A program made the translations under genes and the position numbers. A model generated the notes under the pieces. The model searched no databases. It saw only the letters and a program-made list of their open reading frames with translations, and was not told where the DNA came from. A stretch of 64,000 nt of DNA from Malus domestica (taxonomy: Eukaryota; Streptophyta; Magnoliopsida; Rosales; Rosaceae). Shown here one piece after another: positions 47,816 through 58,725 of the stretch. Location: contig NC_091676.1 of NCBI RefSeq assembly GCF_042453785.1, forward strand, positions 1,433,501 to 1,497,500. The letters run 5' to 3'. How positions within the stretch are numbered: the first letter of the stretch is position 1; each line of letters opens with the position of its first letter.

Positions 47816-49510
47816 TCTATAATCCCCTAATAAAAATGTTATTTATCATATATTATATATATATATTTCTTATGTGTAAATTTCTCCATACTTCTATATA
47901 TGCATATTACATACATATGTATGTTTGGATACTATAATTACTTATCGATACATTTATACCAACACATTTGTATCAATACATTCATACTGAAAGTTATGTA
48001 CTTATACATTTGTACTGAAACTTACATACCGATACTTCTATATCTATGAGTAAAATAAGGTACCGAAAGTTTTGTATAAATTATTTTTGTTTTGTTGTTG
48101 AATTTTTTTAATAATAAGAATTTGTTTTTTATTAAATTTTTATATATTAATATGATTGGAGCACAAAAAATACATTTATTAATGTACCGATACTTTCGTA
48201 CCTATGAATAAAATAAGGTACCGAAAGTTATGTATAAATTATTTTTGTTTTGTTGAAGCTCTAAAAACAATCTTATTGAAACTCTAAAATATATAATCCC
48301 CTAATAAAAAAGTTATTGATCATATATTATAATATATATTTTTATTGTGTGTAAATTTCTCCATACTTCTATATATGCATATTACATACATATGTATGTT
48401 TAGATACTATAATTACTTATTGATACATTTGTACCAACACATTTGTATCGATACATTCGTACTGAAAGTTATGTACTTATACATTTGTACCGAACTTACA
48501 TACTGATACTTCTATTGTAACATTCCACATCGCCTAGGGGAGTGATCCTTAAATGTATATTCTCATCCCTACCTAGTATGAGGCCTTTTGGGAGCTTACT
48601 GGCTTCGGGTTTCGTAAGAACTCCGAAGTTAAGCGAGAAGAAGGCTATAGCACTCCCAGGATGGGTGACCCACTGAGAAGTTGCTCGTGAGTTCCCAAAA
48701 ACAAAACCGTGAGGGAATTGTAAGCCCAAAGCGGACAATATCGTGCTATAGTGGTGGAGCGGGCCCGGGAAGTGGTCCGCCCTAGGCCGAGATGTGACAA
48801 ATGGTATTAGAGCCAATCCCTGGCGGAAAGTGTGCCGACGAGGACGTCGGGCCCAGGGGAGTGATCCTTAAATGTATATTCTCATCCCTACCTAGCACGA
48901 GGCTTTTTGGGAGCTCACTGGCTTCGGGTTCCGTAAGAACTCCAAAGTTAAGCGAGAAGGAGGCTAGAGCACTCCCAGGATGGGTGACCCACTGGGAAGT
49001 TGCTCGTGAGTTCCCAAAAACAAAACTGTGAGAGAATGGTAAGCCCAAAACAGACAATATCGTGCTACGGTGGTGGAGCGGGCTCGGGAAATGGTCCGCC
49101 CCGGGCCGGGATGTGACATCTATACCTATAAGTAAAATAAGGTATCTAAAGTTATGTATTGATACATTCGTACCAAAACTTATGTACCGATACTTTCGTA
49201 CTTATGAATAAAATAAGGTACCAAAAGTTATGTATAAATTATTTTTGTTTTGTTGTTGAATTTTTTTAATACTAAGAAATTTTTTTAATAAATTTTTTTA
49301 TCTATTAATATGATTGGAGCACAAAAAATACATTTATTATGGATGGGTAAAGAATTTCGAATGGTAACAAAAATAACAAATGTGTGATAATTGCTTATAT
49401 GGTAAGTTTTAAAAATAAGGACTTATATTAGAATTTGAAAACTATTCAGGTTAAAATCTAAAAATAATCTTGTTGAAGCCCTCAAATCTAAAATCTCCTA
49501 TAACTAATTA
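47816..49510 (+). repeat. AT-rich modules between PME pseudogenes A and B
   Basis: Same module type as 34125-35265: AATAAAAATGTTATTTATC, TATGTTTGGATACTATA, GTACC-type phrases, AATATGATTGGAGCACAAAA. Partial copies lie at 47816-48260 and 48260-49510. The latter is split by a Cassandra TRIM at 48516-49118. Non-coding. Confidence 0.7.
48516..49118 (+). mobile_element. Cassandra TRIM, second copy
   Basis: LTR-type sequence at 48516-48799 (TGTAACATTCC...GATGTGACA) and again at about 48854-49118, separated by TGGTATTAGAGCC (primer-binding region) and the short Cassandra interior. The 5S-like tracts (AACTCCGAAGTTAAGCGAG, GGATGGGTGACCC) are present in both. Target repeat TCTAT is at 48511-48515 and 49119-49123, inside an AT-rich module (CTTCTATACC in other copies). 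The element is incomplete at one internal boundary and is an old fossil. Confidence 0.88.
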
Positions 49511-50020
49511 TATCAATCAATTAATTTATAAATCATTAAAGATCAGAGCCCAATACTACCGAACATACACCACTCACATAAGCCCTGCAAAAGGTAAGTT
49601 CTGGTCTAAAAAACAGTCCTCATTGGCCTTCTGAAAATCATAGCTCGAAGATCAAGCCATGGAGTTCAATGCCTATTTTCTCGTCTTCTTTGCTCTTCGA
49701 TTTATGATGCGGTATACTTCCTGTGGAATCACTGCACCGTGCAACCAAACTCCCAACCCTCAACCCCAATTGTGCCACCATATGTCAACCCATCATAAAA
49801 AAAAGGTTTCCATTTCATGACCCCGCTGTTAATCGGAAACTTCTACAGTCGAGACCAAAAGTCGATGTAGAAGTAGAACAAGATGGGTCCAGAGATTATA
49901 AGTCAATTTCGAGGCTCTGGTTGCGGTGTCTGATCTACGTCATAAGATGACTGGAAGATTTATTATCCATGTCAAAGCCGGAGTTTACAAAGAGTACATC
50001 GAGTTAAGACGACAATGTAC

Positions 50021-52449
50021 TATTAACTACATTGCTAAATATGGAGAATTGGTACAGAGGAGGGAAAGAATTGATAGAGAGAAACAAAAGAGATTGTATT
50101 GATTGATTAGAGAAAATGTATACAAATGAACTTAATGAAATGATAGCTATACAATCCTAAAAATAACCATATAACCTAATTACAATAATACCCCTATAAC
50201 TATATTTCTGTTATATCAGTTATTACTCCCCCCTCAAACTAAACTTGGAGTATCCAAGTGAAGTTTGAACTAGCCAGGTATTTGAGACTGATCTGCAATT
50301 ACTGGTCTCCAACTGTCTGCCTAGTTCCGTGGCTGCTCCCAGTGCCTGTAACATCACCAAAATCATCTAAAGTCTCGCTCTTAAGATGTAAAATGTCATC
50401 CTTGCGCACTGCAACCATCCTGGACAACAAAGCAGTGAACTTGCTTAGTAGAGTCCAAATTAGCATTAAATCCATTAGAATTGTCGTTTCTTTAAGCAGA
50501 ACCCAATACAAGCTCCCCAATAGGTAGATCAACGAGCGTAGCAATACAATCAAATTTGGTCTTGGTCTGAACGTACCCAACAAGTTGTCGACTGTGAACT
50601 GAGAAGTCATAGTAACACACTCACTGTATATGCAAATTATCCCTCCTAAATCTTGACAGAAACTGGCACCAAATCAACTATGGAGAATGACACTCCAAGA
50701 AACTAAATCTACCAAGGAGAATGACACTCCAAGAAACTAAATTTACCAAGGAGAATGACACTCCAAGATCTTCCGAACACCAAAATTAACCAAATCAACT
50801 AAGGAGAATGACACTCCAGGAAACTAAATCTACCAAGGAGAATGACACTCCTGAAATCTTCCGAACACCAAAATTAACCAAGGAGAATGACACTCCATAT
50901 CAACTGAATGACTCCACATATCAACAATTTGCATAGGCAAGAAACATATATGGCTTTGTATCTCAACAATATTCCAAACACTTCAACACTTTTCAACAAC
51001 TACAGAGACTGGAAATGACCTGATTTCACGATTGTTTGATGTGGTTGCTGAAAGGTTGGGCAGCGATGAGTGCACACCACAATCGACAACATCTGGGCTA
51101 TTCATGTATTCTGTTAACCTTGCATCGAGCGAGGGCGTATTGGTTCATGGAGTCAAAGTTAACCAGCAAAGAGGAAAGAATCTCTAGCACCGACAAACAC
51201 CACCATCTCGAATCTTCAAGAATTACAGTATCAAACCAAAAAAAAAAAAAACAACTCCTTCTTCAATTACCAAACCCCCCATATCACAGATATAGAATTG
51301 CAAAAATTCACAGCTCCACCAGATCATCAAAGTAATAGAATAGAGAACAGAACATGGATCAAATAACACCAGAGAAGCACAGAGAGCTGATATGCAAACT
51401 ACACCAAGAATGTAGAGCAGATATCACCTGAGAAGATCCCATATCACAAGGCAGACACAACAGAGAATCAAGAAACTGACAACATCCCAAATCTGCAAGA
51501 GCTTTCCACACCAGAGAAGGGAACACGAAACAATGACAAATATAGAACTTAGAAAGCTAATCTACGAACACTACTAAGAAGAAAGAAATAAACCAATAAT
51601 CTTGAAATCACTCTTTGACATTTCGTCAAACAAATAATGTGCAAGAATGCACTTGCCAATTGAGGATGACATTTGAAGAATCGGTGATGTCGAATTTGAG
51701 GAGGACATAACTTCACATGAAAATTCTAAGCTGGGCAATATGTCAAACACCTGGACTGCAGCGAACAAGAAGCATACGATTTTGGGAAACACCAAGAAGT
51801 CGAGAATCCGACCCATACAACTTTAGCTCCGACTAAATCCTTGTTGTCACCGACCAAAACCCACCTGACTGGTACACCGTTCTTCAAATATCCCGACCCA
51901 GATCCGCAAACCCAACTGTCATCCGGACCCAGTTGAAATCGACGAGGTCAGTAACGATGTTTTTCAGGGTGGTGATCATATAGTCGCCTGGAACACGTTG
52001 GTGGCACCAAGGATCTCCAAAAGAACGCTCATTCTCAGTCGATTCCCATCCACAAAAACTGAGTAAGAAATTGATTCTGCTTCTTTCTCCGATTCAGGGA
52101 TCAGAGAGAAGAATGAAACACCAAAGAACTTAGACGAAAAATTCAAGAAAATCTGAAGAGAAAATAAAACTCGAAAACAAAATCGAAAAAAAAAAAAATA
52201 CGGAACCACTAGAATCAATGGCTTAAGCCTGGTGGCTCTGATACCATATTAACTACATTGCTAAAGATGGAGAATTGGTACAGAGGAGGGAAAAAATTGA
52301 TAGAGAGAAACAAAAGAGATTGTATTGATTGATTAGAGAAAATGTATACAAATGAACTTAATGAAATGATAGCTATACAATTCCTTATATAACCATATAA
52401 CCTAATTACAATAATACCCCTCTAACTATATTTATGTTATATCAGTTGT
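50021..52449 (-). mobile_element. Short-LTR retroelement (copia-like, non-autonomous), 2.4 kb
   Basis: Terminal direct repeats of about 200 bp at 50021-50221 and 52247-52447 are nearly identical. On the minus strand the first is followed by TGGTATCAGAGCC (initiator-Met primer-binding type) and the second is preceded by a purine tract (TTGAGGGGGGAG). The 5-bp repeat TGTAC flanks it (50016-50020 and 52450-52454), and the two PME exon-1 halves join sensibly across it. The 2-kb interior has no reverse transcriptase or integrase that I can see, so it is non-autonomous. Similar LTRs suggest a fairly young insertion. Family assignment is tentative. Confidence 0.75.
50675..50905. repeat. Tandem repeat inside the 2.4-kb retroelement
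   Basis: Five to six imperfect copies of a 34-50-bp unit built on AAGGAGAATGACACTCCA, followed by AGAAACTAAATCTACC or ATCTTCCGAACACCAAAATT. Non-coding. Confidence 0.75.
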
Positions 52450-53339
52450 TGTACAACATCACGTTCATTGGTGATGGCATTGATAAAACCATTGTGACTG
52501 GGAATAGAAATAAGGACGATGGTTGGGACACTTTTCGAACGGCAACATTCGGTACGATTATTTATATCTTTCTAGAGTAACCAATAATATTATTTGTTTA
52601 AAAAAAGTAACCAATAATATCAAAGCAAACAAATTGTGTTCATTAATTTGGTAGGCTTAATGCGTGAAGGATGATTTATAGGCTAGCAAGTTTTGAACTC
52701 AGTAACAATGTCTTTGCTATAATTTGTTTTGTTGGCCGAAGACATTTAATTTGTTTGAGTTATTTTTATTTATGTGAAATTCCCCAGTTCCTGAGATACT
52801 CAAGGGAGATATGCAGTTGATATGGGATAACTTCTTGAGCTGTGAACATGAAATTGCATCTTGTAAATTAGTGTCTATGTGAATAGTGCATCTGTCTAAT
52901 CCTAATTTTTATGTTCAACTTTCGGCATCGTTTGATGAATAAATCGGTAACTGTTCTAATATTTCTAGCAATTCTGTTTGTATCTGGCATTGTCGATGGT
53001 AAATAAATTTTTGCGATTTTCAAACGAATAAACCATTAGGTAAGTTATTTTTGTAAAATTAACTAATAAGTACATTATTTTCTATAATTAAACAGTAGTT
53101 TTTTTATTTTATTTTATTTTATAAAAGTTAAACATTTGTAAGTTATCTTCATAAAACTAACCAGTAGGTAAAAAAAAATTCGTATATTTAAACAGTAGGT
53201 AGTTTTTTTTTATTTTTTATTTTTTATAGTAATATTGTATCGTAGGTAAATTAGTTTCGTAAATTTTCATATTAGTTTTTATATTAATGTACATATACTG
53301 CATACTGCAACTAAAACATTGGATCTTAATAATCTCTGA

Positions 53340-53793
53340 CACTAGTAGAAAAACATGTTTGCGCGACGAAACCTTGCGCGACGTAGAGTATTTCGTCACG
53401 CAAAGTATGTTTGCGCGACGACAAAACACAGGACGTCGCGCAAGTGGTCTTTGCGCGACGGTACTTTGCGTGACGTAGTAATGCGTCGCGCAAAACTGTT
53501 TTGCGCGACGAATGTACAACTACGTCGCGCAAAGTACCGTCGCACAAAGACCACTTGCGCGACGTCCTGTGCGTCGCGCAAGAGTTTGGCGCCAAACCAA
53601 GCTTGTTTTACCGCTTTTTTCGAACTTTGCGCGACGTAGTGAACCTGCTTCGCGCATAGTCAACACGAAAATATACCTTTTTGTCTTTCTTTCCAGTGTT
53701 CTAACACTAGTCAAAAAGCTAACTGCCTTCCCCTCTTCCTCACCTACAGACCTCCATAGCTGCTGATCACACTCAGGTGATTTAAAAACCTCA
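53340..53793. mobile_element. CACTA-like insert with TTTGCGCGACG subterminal repeats
   Basis: It begins CACTAGTAGAAAAAC right after TGA (53337-53339); another TGA follows at 53794-53796. A 3-bp duplication and a CACTA start are CACTA-superfamily traits. The interior is GC-rich with at least ten copies of TTTGCGCGACG or its complement. A 52-bp near-perfect inverted repeat lies at 53428-53479 and 53519-53570. The matching intron position in pseudogene A (about 46950-46965, AATCTCTGAATTTTG) lacks the insert. The right end does not mirror the CACTA terminus, so it is either truncated there or a different kind of element. No transposase. Confidence 0.6.
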
Positions 53794-54609
53794 TGAGTTT
53801 TGTTTGGATAAAATGATATGATTGGTATCTGATAGGTTAGCGGGGATACAAGTTTTCATTCACCTAACCCTAAAGTTCAACGCGTGACATTTTATATTCT
53901 GCAATTTTTTTCTTCCTAATATGTCTAGTCACTCGTAAAATAATTACTTTTTCATTCGTAAAAAAAAACAGGGGTTGGAGGGGACGGGTTTATGGCTCAA
54001 GATATGACTTTTGAAAACACAGCCGGACCCGAGAAACACCAAGCCGTCGCGATGCGTTGTAGCACCAATCAATTGGTTTGTTACCGATGTAGTTTCAAAG
54101 GTTATCAAGACACCTTATATGTGAATGCCAAATCACAGTTCTATCGTGACTGTGATATATACGGCACGATATATTTTATTTTTGGCAACGCTATAGTCGT
54201 GTTCCAAAACTGCAACATATACGTGAGAAGACCAATGAAAGATCAAGTAAACGTGGCGATAGCGCAATCTAGGAAGCAGCCTGATGAGTCAACTGGTATT
54301 GTTATCCACAATTGCCATGTCACGACCGCTGAAGATTTAAGACCTGTGCAACGCTCATTCCGAACATATTTGGGCCAGCCGTGGTGGGTGTACGTACTCG
54401 AGGATAGTGATCCTAAAGAGTAGTCTGGAAGAATTGGTGGATCCTGCTGGTTGGAGCCGTGGAATAGAAGTGTTGGCTTTTCTAAACTTGACTACGGGGA
54501 GTACATGAACTCCGGAGTTCGTGCCGATACTAGTAGGAGATGCAGAAAAGTTTACCGTTAGGAACGTCATAAGCGGAGATTCATGGATTTCGAGAGTTAG
54601 AGTACCTTA

Positions 54610-55495
54610 TTGAAGCTTTAAAATCTATAAACCCTAATAAAAATGTTATTTATCATATATTATAATATATTTTTTTCTTGTGTGTAAATTTCTCCATACT
54701 TCTATATATGCATATTACATACATATATGTATGTTTAGATACTATAATTACTTATCGATACATTTGTACCAACACATTTGTATCAATACATTCGTACTGA
54801 AAGTTATGTAATTATACATTTGTACCAAAACTTACGTACCGATACTTCTATACCTATGAGTAAAATAAGGTACCGAAAGTTTTGTATAAATTATTTTTGT
54901 TTTGTTGTTGAATTTTTTTTAATAATAAGAATTTGTTTTTTATTAAATTTTTATATATTAATATGATTGGAGCACAAAAAAATACATTTATTAATGTACC
55001 GATACTTTCGTACCTATGAATAAAATAAGGTACCGAAAGTTATGTATAAATTATTTTTGTTTTGTTGAAGCTCTAAAATCTATAATCCCCTAATAAAAAT
55101 GTTATTGATCATATATTATAATATGTATTTTTATTGTGTGTAAATTTCTCCGTACTTCTATATATGCGTATTACATACATATGTATGTTTAGATACTATA
55201 ATTACTTATCGATACATTTGTACCAACACATTTGTATCGATACATTCATACTGAAAGTTATGTACTTATACATTTGTACCGAAACTTACGTACCGATACT
55301 TCTATACATATGAGTAAAATAAGGTACCGAAAGTTTTGTATCAATTATTTTTGTTTTGTTGTTGAATTTTTTTAATAATAAGAATTTGTTTTTTATTAAA
55401 TTTTTATCTATTAATATGATTGGAGCACAAAAAAATACATTTATTAATGTACCGATACTTTCGTACCTATGAATAAAATAAGGTACCGAAAGTTA
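54610..55495 (+). repeat. AT-rich modules after PME pseudogene B, two copies
   Basis: Two partial copies (about 54610-55070 and 55075-55495) of the GTACC-rich module seen at 34125 and 47816, with the same block order and an identical joint (AATGTACCGATACTTTCG, then TATGAATAAAATAAGG). Their regular presence after each PME pseudogene suggests the module and gene were amplified together. Confidence 0.72.
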
Positions 55496-55561
55496 AGCAA
55501 CACAACATGTTAGATATCTCTTGCTTCCCTACCCAGATGATCCATCAACATCGACGGGAAT

Positions 55562-55795
55562 GAAGAATCTTGGCCCAACATAATGGGCTTTCTAAGAGGT
55601 TAACAAGAATCCAAAGAATAAATGGGCCCTATTAAAATTATAAAGAATGTGCCCCTCCAGAATGGGCTTTCTAAGAGGTCCACAATACTCCAAAGAACAA
55701 ATGGGCATTTTTAAAATAGTGAAGAATCTTACCCCACCAGAATGGGCTTTCTTAGAGGTTCACAATAATGCATAGATAAGTGGGCCCTAATATAG
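55562..55795 (+). repeat. Three tandem units of about 79 bp
   Basis: Units start at about 55562, 55642 and 55721, each with AAGAATCTT or AAGAATGTG, AATGGGCTTTCT(A/T)AGAGGT, and ATGGGCCCT or a close variant. They are diverged from each other. No function is seen. Confidence 0.75.
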
Positions 55796-56234
55796 GTGAA
55801 CTAATCGTGGATCAAATAACATGTATCATCATTTGTACAAATTAATTACCAATATATAATTTTCTTTTAACGATTAGCACGTTATTTTTGTAGGTGGATT
55901 ATTTTGAATGTATTATAATTTTATTCGCAAATAAGTGACCTATATTTTTATGAAAAATAAGGTAAACTAACTTTGAATCAACTTTCGAATCAAATAACAT
56001 TTCTTATTTTGTAGGTAAATTATTTTACATTTATTTTACATATATTAGACATTTTTATTATTATTATATATACAAATATGTGTGTGTAAAACAATTAACC
56101 TACATTTATTTGAAAAACATATATTTCCGTACATTAATTAAACATGTATTATTACATATATTAGGGATTTGAACCTACATTATCATGTAAGGGCTCAACA
56201 TCTTTCCACTACTATGGTAAGGGTCACATGCTAA

Positions 56235-56265
<31 letters not shown>

Positions 56266-56292
56266 AATTTTATGATTAGCACATTATTTTTG

Positions 56293-57323
56293 GGCTAAAT
56301 CGCCAAAATGGTCCCTGAGATTTGCATAACTTATAACTTTGTTCCCTGAGATTCCAAATCGATAAAAGTGGTCCCGGAGATTGTCCACCATCCATCATTT
56401 TGGTCATTCCATTAAAAACTTCGTTAAGTGTCTTGGAGCTCCTGGCTGGAAGTTTGGGCAATTTTCAAAACTTCGTAACTCAATCGTTTTTTAACCAAAT
56501 TTGACACATAATATATCAAAATGAAGATAGGAAAGTGTAGAATAAGATTATACCTATTTCGAAGTCCAATGGTTACCGGAGATGGCCAGAAAATAGCCTC
56601 AAAGTTGACTGGTCCGAGTGAAAACTGGAAAACTCGCCAGAAATTGGGTAACCTTTAAACGTTCATAATTTCTTCAATACTCAACGAAATCAAGTGATTC
56701 AAAAACAAAAATCATAATTCGAGATGAGATGAAGAGAATGGTACCTTTTTCAATGGCCAAATCACCGTGGTTTGGCCAGAAAACGGCTTGAAAGTGGCTG
56801 TTTTGGTCTCCAGTTAGTCACTTTCGAGTCATTTTCTGGCCAAACCACGATGATCTAGTAGTCGAAAAATGTACCATTCTCTTTTTCTTGTCGAGAAGTA
56901 TGATTTTCGTTTTTGAATCACTTGATTTCGTTGAGTATTGAAGAAGTTATGAACGTTTAAAGTTTACCCAGTTTCCGGCGAGTTTTCTAGTTTTCGTTTG
57001 GACCAGTCAACTTTGAGGCTATTTTCCAACCATCTCCAACAACCATTGGGCTTAGAAATAGGTATAATCTTATTCTACACTTTCCTATCTTCATTTTGAT
57101 ATATTATGGGTCGAATTTGTTTAAGAAACGATTGAGTTACAAAGCTTTGAAAATTGCCCAAACTTCTGACCAATAGCTCCGGGAACACTTAACGAAGTTT
57201 TTAACGGAATGACCAAAATGATGGATGGTGGACAATCTTAGGGACCACTTTTATCGATTTGGAATCTCAAGGACCAAAGTGATGAGTTATGCAAATCTTA
57301 GGGACCATTTTGACGATTTACCC
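56293..57323. mobile_element. MULE-like foldback element, 1031 bp, perfect 9-bp TSD
   Basis: Almost the whole element is one inverted repeat of arms of about 500 bp. It starts GGCTAAATCGCCAAAATGG and ends CCATTTTGACGATTTACCC; inner tracts such as CAACTTTGAGGCTATTTTC at the right pair with the left arm. The 9-bp repeat TTATTTTTG is at 56284-56292 and 57324-57332. A paralogous AT-rich stretch at 55872-55900 (GATTAGCACGTTATTTTTG, then TAGGTGGATT) shows the uninterrupted target. No transposase. Transcripts would form long hairpins. Confidence 0.88.
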
Positions 57324-57332
57324 TTATTTTTG

Positions 57333-57890
57333 TAGGTAGATTATTTTTGCATATATTATAATTTTATTTGCAAATAATTGGCATATATTTTTATAAAATT
57401 TTAATTATAATAATAAATTGATTAAGACAATTTAAATATTGTAAAGAGAGTAAGGACCACCATAGGGTAGAGGGCGGAACCCTTGATGGAGGGCATAAAC
57501 TAATGCTCTACTGTACCACTAAAAACATGTAATGGTACCATTTAGTTGTTTAAAACAGTGTGTCTCTTTTTATATTTTATTCAGATTTTCTTTTTTTTAT
57601 AGTACTTAAATAGATAATTATATAATGGATGGTTAAAGTGTATGATTGGGGTACACTAATAACAATGTCGTATATAAAATGTGAAGAACAAATGAATCAA
57701 TATTATATTACTTGAAAATTGTAAGTCTTCTAGAACCAATAATATTATATATGCTTCTTAAAACAAAAGTGTGAATAACAATTGATATTAATCGTACGCA
57801 AGTTTGTTTGTGTTTAAATTAGGAGTTTTGCTCGACCATGTCCGCAAAATTTTATATTTTATACCATTTTTTTTGTCTGTTGATTTATTT
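57333..57890. other. AT-rich spacer
   Basis: Continuation of the GTAGGTAGATTATTTTTGC repeat family interrupted by the foldback element, then AT-rich spacer. No gene is seen. Confidence 0.35.
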
Positions 57891-57894
57891 TCAA

Positions 57895-58725
57895 AAGCAC
57901 GCTTTCAGAGGCGAAAGGCCATGGGGGAGATACCGTCTGTGATTCATGGATCTCCGATCGAGAAACCGTATCCAAGCTCCATGACTAGTTTGCGTTCAGG
58001 CAGAACCGTTGTGGTCGGCTCTTTGAAAGGCTGAAGGACGAAGTACATAATGAGGAGATCTTTCAGGAGTTGGTGTATGTTTTATGGCGAATATGGAAGT
58101 ACAGAAATGAGTGTGTGTTCAAAGGGTCTTTTATTACTCCTCATCATGCTCTTCTACTGGTGCGGAATCAAATTTGTGAGTTTAGGTTAGCCCAGCCAAC
58201 CATTGTGGTGGTGGAATCAAGGGAGGTCCTTCCAGTGATGGGGTCTTCTGTTGGGCAACAGGTTCGCTGGCCCCGGCCTGAGTTTGGGGTGCTTAAGGTT
58301 AATTGTGCGGGGGGAGGTTTTTTCCTTCATGCAGCGATGGCGGAGGCAGCTAGTGTGCGTGCGGCGCCACAACTGTGTAAGGAGAGGGGATGGTCGAAGG
58401 GGTCGAGGCCGAGATTGATGATCTTTCTTTGGTGCAGATGCTCAACTGCATGAAATCTGAAGATGCTACTCTGGAGTGCTATCTTCATGATATTAGGTTG
58501 TTAGCTGATCAAATTGGCGTAGTTAAGTTTCTTTTTGTTCGTCGTTCAGGGAATATGGCAGCTCACAAGGTTGCTGCATTTACTGCTCTGCACGGAGGCT
58601 TTTTTTCTGGGATGCTTTTGGTCCATATTTCTTGTTTAATACCCTTGCAGAGGATGTAAGCGTTACTATTCATCTTTAATAAATTCTGCTCTTTTGACAA
58701 AAAAATAAAAATAAATAAATAATCA
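57895..58725 (+). mobile_element. LINE 3'-end remnant (RNase H-like domain)
   Basis: Frames on the plus strand read FERLKDEVHNEEIF, VYVLWRIWKYRNECVFKG, RWPRPEFGVLKVNCAG, then IDDLSLVQMLNCMK and FLFVRRSGNMAAHKVA. This is the zinc-binding-tail plus RNase H (RVT_3-type) arrangement at the end of plant L1-type LINE ORF2 proteins. The frame changes at least twice (near 58030 and between 58330 and 58400), and the DGA-type active-site start is lost (CAGGG). The reverse transcriptase part is absent, as in 5'-truncated LINEs. An A-rich tail (GACAAAAAAATAAAAATAAA) ends it near 58725. Confidence 0.65.

Larger units (their letters stand above)
49660..54604 (+). pseudogene. Pectinesterase pseudogene B
   Basis: It starts at the ATG at 49660 ([11 protein letters not shown], as in the intact gene), with the same upstream leader. 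Most of the inhibitor-like pro-region is deleted or out of frame (from PQLCHHM straight to VDVEVEQDGSRDYKSIS). Exon 1 is split by an LTR element (50021-52449) and resumes with NITFIGDGIDKTIVTG at about 52455, ending at 52551. Intron 52552-53971 carries a CACTA-like insert. Exon 2 starts at 53972 and is open to a stop at 54421-54423 ([16 protein letters not shown]). The catalytic Asp of the usual GTIDFIFG is Tyr (GTIYFIFG) and the catalytic Arg of GRPW is Gln (GQPW), so it was dead before the stop arose or has drifted since. The last part (54424-54604) has a further deletion relative to A. Confidence 0.9.

Noticed and set aside
51574-52218. Two minus-strand frames (about 80 codons each) in the 2.4-kb retroelement
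   Set aside because: They follow the element's sense strand, but no gag or pol motif was found and both are short. Not called as genes.
53217-53766. Several overlapping Arg/Cys-rich frames on both strands
   Set aside because: They come from the repeated TTTGCGCGACG word of the CACTA-like insert, which is open in many frames. No gene.
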